NCBI GenBank assembly: GCA_021029095.1
Contig: JAJOHG010000034.1
Span: 186,001-250,000, forward strand
Reading direction: 5' to 3'
Source of the DNA: Phellopilus nigrolimitatus
Lineage: Eukaryota > Basidiomycota > Agaricomycetes > Hymenochaetales > Hymenochaetaceae
DNA: 64,000 nt
The notes under the pieces were generated by a model. The model saw nothing but the letters and a program-made list of their open reading frames with translations. It was not told the DNA's origin and made no database searches. Shown piece by piece: positions 11,449 through 23,131 of the stretch (position 1 is the first letter of the stretch; each line of letters starts with the position of its first letter). The translations under genes were made by a program, and so were the position numbers.

Positions 11449-14152
11449 TCAGATGATTGCACCAAGTTCTTCGCACTCGTCTTCACTATATAGCGATTGA
11501 AGGTCAAAGTCAGAACTTAAATTGTTTATAGATGGATAAGGCTCTTCGGTGAGGTGCTTGTCATACGTCTCGAAATCATCTTCATCGACCTCCGTCCTGT
11601 CCTCATCGTAGACAATTTGAGCAGGACCTCTGGTTAAAAATGAAACTTTCAGCATATAGGCTACAACCAGTCTAAGTGGAAGGATGACTTACCTGTGTTC
11701 GACTCCCTTTAGCAAAATTTCGCATTTTGTAGATTTGTTAATAATCGCAAGCGATTTGTCAGACGTTCGAAAGGAAGAATTCAGAACATACACGCACGTT
11801 TTCACGCCAAGCTATCTGGGCCTGTAGCTCTGGACCTCCAAACAGAAGAATTACATCTGCGTCATAGTTCCAGTACCTTGTTCCATCTGGTGCATACAAG
11901 TTTTGTTTTGCGAGAATCCGACGCAACGACGACACGTCCGCGCTCACGGTACAGAGTTTTTTCAGCAACTCTGAAGAAGAAGGACAAGGTGACCAGTTAG
12001 AGTTCTCGCCGTTAAGAATATTGATGAGATGTTTTACTCTTATCCGGAAGCTCATCCTTCCACTCTGGCGGATAGCCTGTTCCCAAATATACAAGAACAG
12101 AAGCCGTAAACGTAGATACTGATGCCAGGCTCTCCACGTCCTGACGGAAGGTTTCCCGATACACAGTCTGCTCCGTTACAGAGGTATCCTACTCCCAAAT
12201 TGATAAAGTCATTTTTTTCCAAAATTACAGTACTTACCTTCTTCAAAATTGTGAACAACCCACCTCTAACAAACATGTCTCCGGAAGGATTGCTATAACG
12301 CGAATCTGCACGTTTTATGTGCTCAATTTTGCGGGAATTGAAAAACGGACTGCCTCCCAGGCAATACGAAACCTTGGCCACTCTCGAAGAAACAAAGTTA
12401 TTAAGGTAGAACAGTAAGGCCCCATCCGCAACTGCCTTAGCCCTGTGTTCTCATTAAATATCATGTCTTGAAGCAAGCTCAAATACGTACGTTTGATCAT
12501 CCGGAATGTTGACATCGATATGGAATTTTAATAGACGTTTTTTTAAGACCGTTGTGAAATATGGGCTTGCAGAGAAACCGCCAACAAGATAGACAGACTG
12601 CGTGAGTAGGCGTGATGCTTTAGCCGTCGTTTGTCCAATAGACACCTTAAACTCACCGAAATTTCATTATCAGTGCTGTCTATCTGTCTACAGATGGCTG
12701 CAACGGCAGATCTTACAGATGGCTCAAAGAGGGGGGCGACTTCCTGACTGACGACAGAGTGTCATTTACACCTGTTAGATGACAAAAGTAAGGTTCAGAG
12801 ATATACACTCACCCAGAGAGTCGCATTTTTCCGCCTCGTATATTATGGTCAAGATCTTTGTCCGCAGTTGTACCAAACGTCACCAAGCAGACATCATCAA
12901 CGCTTCGGAACACTTTCTTTGCTGTCTCATCAAAGCGTTTAGCGATCAGGTCGACAAACTCATCGGCACCGTATTTTGAATCCTTGAGTTTTTCTTATGA
13001 AAATGAATGGATGAAAGAAGTATGAGAACCGCGGGGTCTTCAGATATAATATTACAAGGCGAAAAAACGTACGCTTTAGAAAGGCTTCAGCTCTCTGGGT
13101 CACAGAAGTCGAGCCTCCCAATATGCCTAATATCATTTCAATATGCGTAAAAGACACTTCATTGAAGAATGACAAACAGTCGGAAGGAGCCACTTCATCC
13201 GCGCAAAGCGGTTGCATTTCAGTCAACTTGTAGGCGCTAAAATCGAGAGTACCGCCACCCAGATCTGCAATGATGAAAGCATCGTTGTTCTAATGTTGAC
13301 GAGTAAACAGGACGAATACGAAGGAAAAAACTGCGAGGGCAGAAACGACGATGCATCAGATTGAGACTTACCTTAGCGACCATTCCTCCGCGAATGCAAT
13401 AATGTAAACTTGCTTCTCCCTCTGTCACGAACTTAACTCGGGCTCGACCCTCTGGAGTGTTCGGAATGAGCCGACTCAGGATTGCCGACCGACGTAGTTT
13501 GGATTGCTGGGCACCTTCCCAGCCGTTTGGATGGCCAATAATAAACACAGCGTCGGCGATAAGCGTAGGCCACATACCCGTGAGCGATGCTTGAGCGTCG
13601 CAAATGAATTTTTGAGCACAAGAAGAAAGATATGTAAGGAAATCCGCGAATACGTGAGTAATGTTTTTCTGGGAAGGAAGCGGAGGAAGAGCTGAGATGG
13701 GTAGTGACACGGGCATAGACTTGGGACGCATGTGTAGCTTAAACCTGCGAAATATCGCATGAGCGCTTTTAATTTGAAACTGCTATATTATCGTACCATT
13801 GGACTTTCAACCATTCTTCATCCTCAGCTTTCTCCGTATTGACAGCTAGAAGTGTCTCGGCACCTGCGGCCTGCATCAAACCTTGTTTGTCATAATAGAT
13901 GACTGACGGAATCCTTGAAGAGCCTGCTTCATGTTCCTGCCCAGGATATCTACATAGGTAAGGGGAGTCGGGTATTTGCAATTTTTCCAATGAATGTGCC
14001 AATTAATAGTGCATTAATCCTTACTTAGTGATGCTGCGTATCACTGGCACTTCTCCGGGATCGAGAATGCAAAAAGACACGCCACTGAAAGTAGTCCCCA
14101 CGTCGAAAGCAAGAACTAGGCGTTTGGAGGAGCCTGAGTAGGGCTTGAACAT
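11449..14152 (-). CDS. Hsp70/HSPA12-like ATPase-domain protein, 657 aa
   Basis: Twelve exons: 14152-14025, 13949-13797, 13744-13372, 13289-13073, 12993-12813, 12747-12657, 12597-12491, 12442-12238, 12188-12038, 11970-11798, 11706-11693 (14 nt) and 11629-11449. The sum is 1974 nt, in frame. Phosphate-1 motif FDVGTTFSGVSF is at residues 16-27, phosphate-2 ADLGGGTLDFSAY near 226-238, and the adenosine loop is VYLVGGFSASPYF. This matches the fungal HSPA12A/B-like branch of the actin/Hsp70 superfamily. That branch has the nucleotide-binding domain but lacks a canonical substrate-binding domain and EEVD tail; here the C-terminus is an acidic tail instead. Probably a cytosolic ATP-binding protein of unknown client. 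The family is large in Agaricomycetes. The start is the ATG directly before the phosphate-1 strand. Exon 5, 6 and 11 acceptors are less certain than the rest. Confidence 0.86.
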
Positions 14153-14459
14153 ACTGCCAGAAAGATGCGACTATCTGCAAATTTGGTCGGTTTTGTGCAC
14201 AGGCTGAGAACCAGCTTTTATACCAGATGCCTCGAGGAAAGGGCGAGGAGTTAGGAGAAGCCAGACTGACCGACACAGCGATCAGGCGGTCGCGCTTCTC
14301 CAAATATCACGTACGCACAAGCCGATAATGGTATCCAGGAAGTCCGTCTGGCAGCGTGGTACTAGTAGCTTCATCCTCATGTTGGCGCCAGCGTCTAGAT
14401 AACCATGTTTGGATATGTGGGGTACCCACATATTAGGTGGTTAGCGAAGCGTGTGTGAC

Positions 14460-14600
14460 TACTTATTGGGAGCTTCGCTCCTAATAACACAGCCACTCAT
14501 CAAATGGTCACGTGATAACTTTTTGGGAGTCCCTATCCTGACAGGACTCAGTACTCAGTACTCAGGAGCGAAGCTCCCCAGTACTCAATGAGATAGATCG
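14460..14600. repeat. short palindromes containing GGAGCTTCGCTCC
   Basis: A near-perfect hairpin (stem about 11 nt, one mismatch) sits at about 14464-14488. The complementary AGGAGCGAAGCTCCC recurs at about 14564-14580. A separate palindrome, TATGTGGG-GTA-CCCACATA, lies at about 14415-14434. Likely the remains of a small foldback element. Confidence 0.5.
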
Positions 14601-14683
14601 ATGATTAAAACTCCGCAACAGCTTTATACAGGTGCTCACTAGGCAACACCACTAGGCAACATTGGCTTTATACATGTGTATTA

Positions 14684-15241
14684 CAGTGTACTACGCCTCC
14701 TTTAGACACGACCGGTCCTTTGGACACCCCGCTTTTTTCTTCCATTTGTTTGTCGTTTGTCTTGAAAATTTTAACACAAATTTGGGCATGAATACTTTAC
14801 CTTTACACAAATCCTGAGAAGAAAAATGCATTTGACCATCCTCGAGAGGCAAAAGTGTACCAAACTTTGCATTTTTCAAATATTATGCATTTGAGATTTG
14901 CGGTCCCTATTTTTTCTCGCATCTCTTTTTCTTGAGAAAATTAAAAGGGCTAAGGGCACAGTCTATACTTTATTTTTCTTTTCAAGATCAGTGGCCAATA
15001 TTTTTTACAATGAGGAAAATGTTGTTTTTCGGGTGTCTGAACGTGACACCCTGGCCGGCACGCGTCGTCGCGAAAACGCTCATTATTTGGTGTGTTTGTG
15101 ATGGTCTAAAGGACCTGTGTCCGTGACGAGAAGCCTTTCTTTCGTGAATCATTTGTTTTATTTCCTCCCCTGCGTAGAATCCGTGATTAATTTCTCAGTG
15201 CGCCTTTAGTATACCTTACATTCATTGTATGTAGTACACTG
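14684..15241. mobile_element. MITE, Tc1/mariner-like, 558 nt
   Basis: The element starts CAGTGTACTAC and ends with the reverse complement GTAGTACACTG. TA is present on both sides (14682-14683 and 15242-15243), the target duplication of Tc1/mariner/pogo elements. The interior is A/T-rich and no transposase frame is visible, so it would need a transposase from elsewhere. The first seven bases match the MITE at 49787-50364, which is of similar length, suggesting a related family. Confidence 0.7.
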
Positions 15242-15467
15242 TACAACACTGGATTTTGTTTTTCTCTTCATGGAAGTAAAAAATTTACAAAGTACAACTA
15301 TTAGTTTCTGTTTGAAGATACACGTTATGTTGGAAGAGTATAAACCTACTACGAAAATAATGCAGTCGCTGGAAAGCAGATACGTACTTACAATACTACG
15401 GGGAATCGGCCCAAAACTTCAGTCCTTCAGAAAAAAACAAAACACACACTCAGCCGCGCAGAAAAGA

Positions 15468-17562
15468 CTAGACTATACTCGACCCAGAACCCCCGTCGTG
15501 GTTAAATGGGGGCATCTCGTGCTCGTCTCCGTAGGTCATGACACTCCGGTCGTCGCCGGTGTATTTTGTAGAGGGACTGGCAAGTGTCGTCGGGCTCGAT
15601 GAGTTCTAAAGGGGGGACAACTCGACAGTCAGTCTATGAGAGCTATACCAAGTAGATTTAGCACAAACCATGGCTTTGGGGAGTTCTCCGAGCTCGTAGG
15701 CCATTCCGGAGAGCCTCAGGCTTCCTTTGGCGCTCGTGGGCGATCTGGGGAAATGTTGCCCGACTGTGGTGTTGAAGGTGCAGTCCTTGCTGAACCGGAC
15801 CTGCGTGACCTCCGTTCGGGTTCGGAGATTCGTCCGCGAGTTAAGCCTAGAGCAGAACAGAATCAGTTAGCACCGTCGCATATCATGAAATATATATCGT
15901 CATACATAGCCACTAGTAAACTTATCAGATACGCTTTAACCAAAAACATATAAAGCGTCCACTCACGTAGCGTGTTGACGTGCAGTTTGCTGACACTCAA
16001 ATGGAACGGCATCCTAAGAGACACATGTTAGCTCGTCGATCGACAAAGCGATCTTATCAAAGGAGCAGACCAGTAGATCTTAGTCGGGGCACTCAGGTAA
16101 GACGCTAAGAATCCGATTTGCGCTATAGCGACGAGTACCCCACGATTGATAGTGATGAATAACAAAAACATGATTATCGTCCTCGTCCTACAAGTATAGC
16201 GTCAGTAATGATTAACGAAAACAATGCGAGGGATTAAAAATATTACTGTTTATAAGTTGATTTTTGAGACGCCAAAAAGATACACATGGAAAGCGTTGCC
16301 AGAATGTCGCAGGCTGCTGCTAAGCTCGTATTGAGTCCAGCTATGGTCTATGTAGACGGTCCATGAGAAAGTATTATATTTAGGCGTAGAGACGGGTAAT
16401 TTATGCCTACCATCATTGCTTTCCCTTCAAGTCCCGAGATCAAACGACCAAGAACGAAAAGTTCGTTAGTCGCGGCTGTAAAGATGTGATCGGATTAAGA
16501 ACATCGAGTATGACACAGCGTGTGCAGAAACATACCAATAGCCATTGCTAAGAAGATAATAAAAGTCATTATTTTGAAATGAGAAAATGCTCAGTTTTAA
16601 ATATAGCTTTTCTCACCGAAGGCAGATAAAGCCAGCAGAACCTGAAAACCAAACGTTCAGTACCGCTTGAACAAGTGCTTTAGTTAAAGCGTTTCGTACA
16701 ATGATGACGGGAATACCCCAGCGACGAGACGTCTTGACAGCTGACGATCGCACAGCAGTCAGTATGTTACGATTTTAGGTCTTTCTGGGATATGCAAACC
16801 TATGTGAATACGGCTCGCGTAAAACAATTGCGAGCTAATTCGACGAAGTCAGTGTCTGGATTCTATCTAAGCAAAAGACTTACCCAAGAGTAACGACTCC
16901 AGTGACAAAATATTCAATGATATAAGGCCTACATGTAGAGGCGGTAAGCGCGATGTAATGATCATCGAATGCAAGAAATACGCACGCGGTCATGTACAAA
17001 AGAGCGTCTGGATTTCCGAAGTTTACAATCTGCAAAGCATTAAAGTCAGGAGCTAAGAGGGAGAAAGAGTTGCGCGAACCAAGTAATCGTGCAATGACTG
17101 CGATGATAAAGCGGTTGTTGCGAAGTCAAGTGTTCTATACGAGAACTCAACTTGGTAGAGTTCACAGCAAAATGTAGCCAGACGTACAGCATGCAGGACA
17201 CCTTGTCGAAGAGTTCTTATGAGCTAAATGATCTAATTTGGCTTGCTGAGACTCACAAATAATCTGAGTGTCCATTTATCATTGTTGTGCATAAAGTAAA
17301 AGTATCCTTGAACGATTGAGACGCCGAAAAGACTGGAAATTGGCACAGATATTTGAATGACTTGTCAGCGGTCTAGAAAGATGAGGGAGAATGTGCTCCG
17401 TTGCTCTTGAGACGCACACAGTTGAAACGACAAAGGCTGAGGATTTGAAATTCGAGAGTGAATTGACACGTCGTCGCTGAGCAGTCTGGACTTACCCCAG
17501 AACACGACCCCAAAAGTGCCAGACAGATCAAGGTGAAGAGTAGAGACGGGGGGTGTCGCCAT
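15468..17562 (-). CDS. DUF6534-type seven-helix membrane protein, 361 aa, 18 exons
   Basis: Exons: 17562-17496, 17436-17418, 17332-17257, 17201-17188, 17134-17080, 17029-16986, 16928-16884, 16834-16800, 16740-16700, 16641-16617, 16547-16536, 16475-16411, 16347-16247, 16187-16071, 16013-15967, 15912-15906, 15846-15669 and 15605-15468. The total is 1086 nt, an open frame. The product has about seven hydrophobic helices. Family landmarks are LFGVSIVQGYFYF near the N-terminus, the C-terminal block SLAAACDILATLSMCIFL and KLHVNTLLAMLNSR, then a hydrophilic serine-rich tail. DUF6534 proteins are abundant in mushrooms and of unknown function; a receptor-like topology is often suspected. Several exons are extremely short (7, 12, 14, 19 nt). 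The 7-nt exon supplies the bases for the LAM of NTLLAMLN and restores frame. The most uncertain junction is the 14-nt exon 4. Probably functional. Confidence 0.85.
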
Positions 17563-20452
17563 GGGTAGAGTGGAAGGGGAAACTTTGAGGCGTTTGAGAT
17601 TGTGTCAGCCCTCCTCCCTGGTGATATACGCGCTCGGAGAGAATCTGCGGAGGAGTAGCGTGGTCGGAATTTTTGTACCTTGCCCCTAGTTCTGGCAGGA
17701 TGACGGAGCAGCTGCCGCACGTTCTGCACTATGCTCGCGAGGGAACAGCGAGGCCGAGAAGTCAAAAGCGCATCCCGAAGCGCTTCAGCAGCCGCTTATG
17801 CCAAACGTTTCGGGATGATATTGCACTACTTAGCGTCGAACTTTGCCTAGAGAGGCCAAAGTTGACAGCTCGAAAGCCGTTCTTCGTGATTATTGATAAT
17901 CACGAAGTCAAGAATCCATAAAGTAAATAAGGCATCGGACGTCGGTGGGAGGTTCATTACTGTGTTGGTATAGGAAAGTTGCGGCCTCGTACTTCGCGAA
18001 GTAGAGTTCAGGCGGAGATAATTTGGCTAGAAGTGAAGCGGCAAGCCTTCCTGAAAACTGGCTCACTTTGCACTGTCTCCACAGCGAAAGGAAACTCATT
18101 TCAGATGTTAAGCTTTGCTTGTAGGCTTAGGCCCAGCAGCCTATAGTGCTACGCAATTTCATCAACTTGCATACCGAACAAGCATCGTTCGCGAAATGAA
18201 TCTAGCATCATAGATCTTCCAATGAAGAGACAAGGTGAGTGCCGCACCGCCGCGCTTCGTACATGACTAAGTCAGCACTATAGTTTGCCGCATCCAGGAT
18301 TCGATGCGGATAGCCTCCAACCAGAATCGTAAAATGAGAGGCCTACCGAAGATGGGAGAAAATAGGAAGAGATCGGAGTCGACTTTCTCAGCCTAGTCAA
18401 GACTCAACTTTTCAAGACGGGAGACGTGCGCGGCAAGAGTTCTTCCGCTCCATGATGAACGCGTCTTCAAGATCAGTACTTACTGCGATGGTTGTCCACA
18501 CTCGCACACTCTTCGTTCGCGAAGTGCTGTCATTGATCTTCTCGTCTTTTAACCGAGAAAAAAAATAACTGGACACAGTCTAACAGATGAAACATGTTTA
18601 GTCATACGATGGCAGACTCAATCAGTGATGAAAACAATGCATACATGTGTATTATCCGCTCGACTACGAAGACCATGTCAACTTTTACACGGTGCTTCAA
18701 AATCGTCATGTGGTGTCTGTTAATTGATTCGGAAGCGAACTGGAGATAATATCACCGCCACGAGTGCGTTGACCTTTGGGCATTCTCCTATACATACACG
18801 TTCGAAGAGTCTTAAAGTACCCGCATGAGGAACTTGACTCAACCTTATCTGAAACCTGCGCCAACTAAGAATCAAAAGACAGATCAAAGCCAGAAGAAGA
18901 AAGAGCACACCTCGGTATAGAATTGACGTGAATGGCTAAGACATATGAAAACATAGAGTCATGAGGACGAAATAGTGTCTGTCTCAAAACGGATCTGCGA
19001 AAATGTGCCGAACACTCTTCGCCGAGGAATCCAGATCACTGAAAGACCTGATGTGTATGTACTAATCTTATGAACTTTTGACGGCCGTAAATTTGTATTA
19101 AAGAAGGATCCCCTGCGGAAATGCGGAACCAGTACGGAACAGTGCTTCCCCTCCTCCGACCATGCTTTCGGACCGTTCTGCTCGTCGACCGCACTGTTCT
19201 TGACCTCTATTACGAGTGCATTGGAAAGAGGGGGCCGCAGTCGTTATACGTCTATTCGGCCGTACGAGGGCTACAAAATAGCCTGACAAGATCAAGCAAT
19301 TGCAAGGGACTTTAGCCACGAGCTAGTCTTCGATTTAATCATCGATATCTGTTCTCCCTCCGAGCCCGAGGTTGGCCGTGCAGATCCACCAGATTATGGC
19401 GAAGCTACCGAGGACTGGAAACCTTAAGCAGGTTGGGAAGTATTGGTCCAGGCTCGCCGCTCATTCCAATCTGCTTTCAACTTGAATGAAAAAAGGAAGG
19501 AGCGCCAAAAGCTCTGCCGCGTGTGCTCCGGGTCGACGCAGAAAGAACGGTCTCGCGGTTCCTTCAGCCCTCGATCTTCGCCGCTAGAAATGTCACCAAC
19601 GACAGTTTGCTGTCTTCGTGTCTGCCCTGTGTGTCTGCCGAGACTTTGGAGCCAGCAAAGAAAGCCTGAAAGTTCGTGCAACGTGATTGCAACTTGTGGT
19701 GATCGTCCCGTCCAAGATAAGCAGACGTGATGCCAGTGGCCGTCGGAGCGTCGGGGTTGATGGAACGTCTTCAAATTAGCGTCTGCCGTCAGCCAACACG
19801 TTTGCGTGCCTCCATCCGGCGCAGACCACAATCTTAGCCCATTGAGACGTCGACCTTCCATCTTCTGTATTAGCAGTCTCCTTTAGACCAGGGCGGCCAG
19901 CAGTCGCGTGGTCGCGCACCTGTTTTCATGACATCTAATTCAGAGCGCACGGATAAAAAGCAGGAAAAGGCGCCATTGATGTATGGTCGAGACCTGAGAT
20001 ATCGAACATGATCATGACTCACATTATAAGCGAGGACGAAAAAGTACGTAAGCTACTAGTAAGTGGTTGGCTGTGGAAGTGGCCGTTTGGGCGGGCTGAC
20101 GGCAGAAATCTCAAGTGGAATTCCTCGACAAAAATCTCCTTGACACGAAAATAGAATTGCATCCAGAGAGCTTCAAAGACATCAGCTTATTTTTAAGATA
20201 GTGTTTGCGTTTGCGAGTAACATGAAACTAAATATGTAATATTATAACTGTCCTACAAAAACCCCATTGCTGATATTGCAAATGACAACCAACGAGCGAA
20301 ACTTATACTAGAAATTGTCCGGGACTCCAAAAGGAAAATTAAAGACTAAAATGGGAGCTAAGAAATTATCAGATCGAAGATGAGATCATCGAGAGTGGGG
20401 TAGCCTGAGGTTTTGTCATTGCCGCGACGAGTGCGGCCGCTGACTATGACGC
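17563..20452. other. 2.9 kb intergenic stretch, no supported gene
   Basis: It lies upstream of the DUF6534 gene and downstream of the laccase. Only short frames are present. A 62-residue frame on the minus strand at 18720-18908 starts with a hydrophobic helix faintly like a cytochrome P450 anchor, but it has no ATG and no continuation. Confidence 0.4.
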
Positions 20453-23033
20453 TTATATAAATTCGGTTTCCGTGGCCTCAAATGCGGTATCGGGATCACT
20501 CTGGGCGTAATTAGGGCAGAGCGCATCCCATGCAGCTGTATAACCAGAAATGCAGAAAGTCAGCTGTGATAGCGATTTTATAGAACGTATTGACTTACCG
20601 TTGACGGGGTTGGCAGACTGGATGTCAGGAGTGTCCTCCGCGAAAACGATGGCCAAACCGCTGTGCGAATAAGAATCGGTGAGTACGTTCAGAGCGTGCG
20701 CCACGCATCGGGATCACTCACGCCTCCAAATGCCAGTCGATATGGCAGTGCAAGAACCACGGGCCAGCGTTGTTGGTGACGAAGCGGAATGTAACATTGT
20801 CGCTTGCCGTACCGATGCTAACCGTGTCGCGGCGTACGGGGTTGGCATAGTTGTACTGACTGCTGCCCGCGACCCTCACGACATCGAAATTGTGGCCGTG
20901 GAGATGCATAGGGTGCTGCACGGGGCGGTCAGAGCTGCGCAATAAAGCAGAAGATGGCAATGATGGCACATACCGGGAAGGCGCCAGGCATGGAAACCTC
21001 GATGGTGCTGTTTGCGGGCAAGGGATAGACAGAACCGCTCGGGAGAAGCTGAGACGGCTGAGTGGTGCCGCTGAGAATCTGAAGGAGGACAGGGACACTG
21101 GGCGGAATGAAAGTAACACCGTTGACCAGGTGCCGGCCGTCGCCGACGTTGCCGGTTTTATTCTACATTCCCGAAAGTCGGCGTTCAAGTTCCAAATCAT
21201 GATTCGTTAGAGTTCTCTTACCAGGGTGATGTTCAGATTGAGTGCGTAGTCGACGCCTCCTATGACAGGCTGTCCGGGCTGATGGAAAGGGGTAGTCAGG
21301 AACACGAATGGCAGTGTCAGAAGAAGGATGAACATACTGCTCCGGGATTAACGAGGGGCTGAAGAAGAATAGGGTAAGATTAGATATCGCAATCAAGCTC
21401 GCGCAAAATTAAGTTACTTACCACAATGTTAGCTTCATTCATGACTATGCCGTTGGTTGTCGAATTAGTAGTCGGTTCGCTATTGTTTGCACCGGAATAG
21501 CGAAGGATGGCAGAATTGATCCCATCAGTAGCGTTTGTCGCGCCAGCGACACTCGGGATCGCACGAATCCCTGCATCAAATGTGAGTCTCAGGAACGATT
21601 CGGATTGCATAAGCAAACTTACAGTAGTTGTCGACCGGCTGGTCTGCGGTCACGACAACGGAGTAGCGCTGTGCAGGGAAAATGTTGATGAAGTCGACGG
21701 TAAGCGGTTCCGTTTCGACGCCGTCCGTCTCGATGATAGTCATGTTGTGACCGTCGATTGAGAAGTTGAAGCTGGAAGAAAATCAATACGACGTAATTCT
21801 ATAAAAGTTGCGAATGGCTTACGCTGGGTAGCAGCTGGTACTGACGATTCGGAAACGGTACCTGCAAAAAGTAGAATTTAGAAAAACAAAATCCGGATCG
21901 CATTATTCTCTGGGTATCGTACCGTTGACCAGCTGTGACATTAACGACAGCTAAAGGAGCATCTGCCGGACCATCTGTATTCCGTCCCAGACCATTGATA
22001 ACAGTAGTATTCGGGACTCTAGAATAATATCAGCGATTCTCGTCCGTCCGGGTCAAATGGTCTGTCTGTGACTTACGGATCCACGTTGCCTAAGTTAGGA
22101 AACAGACTCGGTGCAACCGAGTGGTACCAATCCGCAAGAGTGATGACAGTAGTTTCTGCAGAACACGTAAGCATTTTAGTCACGCTAAGTTACATTTTAC
22201 TCACCGTCGTCAACGTCATACAGGTCTTTATGAGGGTCATTCGGGTCTAGTAGAAAAAGTTAAGCATTGATTTAAGAAAAGGAGTACGGTATTATCCTAC
22301 CGTAGAGGACTATAGGACCACTAGTGGAGGTTTTGTATCAGCATATCGAACATGATGTCAGGGAGGAAAATTCATTTACCGAAGTCCATCGCAGTACTGA
22401 GTAGAAAGGTGAGAGTGGTACCAGTAAGTGCCAGACTGCCCAGGCACCGAGAAATTGTAACTGAGTTCCGAGGAAGTAATAAGCTCCTCGATTCGAAGGA
22501 TTATTTGAAGGTTTGACTTACAGGAACGACTGATCAGGGACAATCGGGCATTGGTTGACCCACGCAGGGCCATCCATCTCGTTTGTACCAGCTTGGAAGA
22601 GACCGTGCCAGTGCTAGTAGAAATGTCATCAGGACAGCTTGCAGATTGACTCAGAATGAAAGGACTTACGATGGACGTGGCACGGCGCATGCTCGTATCA
22701 GTGAGGTTGTCAATGACATTGATCTGGAGCTTGATGTAAGAAAACTGCTAAAACCCACGAAAGGATGAGAAAACCTACCTGGAAGTTATCTCCGATATTT
22801 CCAGAGATTAATGGTCCAGGGAATGTGCCATTGGCCGTCACAGTACTGAGATCATCTACGCTCAGTCAATGGTCTACAATACATGTAATGAATACTTACG
22901 AGCGAGTGAAGCCATCGGGGGCTAGCTGTGCATTCACAATGTTCAAATTCTGCTGGACAACAGCGGCGAGCGCATGGTGCGCAAATGAGAGCGAGAGAAT
23001 GGCGAGAGACGGTAGCGAAGTGAGCGACCGCAT
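20453..23033 (-). CDS. lcc: laccase (multicopper oxidase), secreted, 535 aa
   Basis: Eighteen exons: 23033-22900, 22845-22779, 22723-22670, 22613-22522, 22460-22380, 22320-22301, 22246-22205, 22155-22077, 22018-21923, 21861-21823, 21771-21623, 21570-21422, 21358-21338, 21278-21222, 21162-20974, 20915-20722, 20660-20599 and 20535-20453. The sum is 1608 nt, in frame. Laccases oxidise phenols and reduce O2 to water, acting outside the cell in lignin turnover, pigment or defence. A signal peptide occupies residues 1-23. All copper motifs are present: HWHGLFQ (86-92), [14 protein letters not shown] (about 128-141), HPMHLHGH (424-431) and [10 protein letters not shown] (479-488) with the T1 cysteine C480. 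The residue ten after that cysteine is Leu490, the class-2 type in the usual grouping of T1 axial ligands. N-glycosylation sequons occur (for example NLT, NTT, NFS). Length is normal for a basidiomycete laccase, and the gene appears fully intact. Confidence 0.95.
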
Positions 23034-23124
23034 CTTGAGTTCCAAATAAATCGGTAGAGACTGAGGCGGGAACCCAGAAGTGTGTTGAAGAATGCTGAGA
23101 ACAGGAGCCCGCCTTCCTCTGCCA

Positions 23125-23131
23125 TTTTATA
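23125..23131 (-). promoter_or_regulatory. TATA box of the laccase gene
   Basis: TATAAAA (within GCATATAAAATGG read on the minus strand) lies about 92 nt upstream of the laccase ATG, a usual position for a highly inducible fungal gene. Confidence 0.55.

Noticed and set aside
15603..15668. In-frame stop near the end of the DUF6534 gene
   Set aside because: It lies inside a 63-nt intron with good donor, branch-like CTGAC and acceptor; the frame continues beyond it.
15847..15966. Apparent one-base frameshift and pseudogene status of the DUF6534 gene
   Set aside because: A 7-nt micro-exon with canonical sites on both sides restores frame and the family motif, and the full model stays open over 1086 nt.
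18720..18908. Hydrophobic N-terminal-like segment resembling a P450 membrane anchor
   Set aside because: No ATG, no downstream P450 motifs (ExxR, heme cysteine) and no continuing exons.
19424..19861. 145-codon minus-strand ORF
   Set aside because: No domain, no plausible splice context, and it overlaps other unsupported frames.
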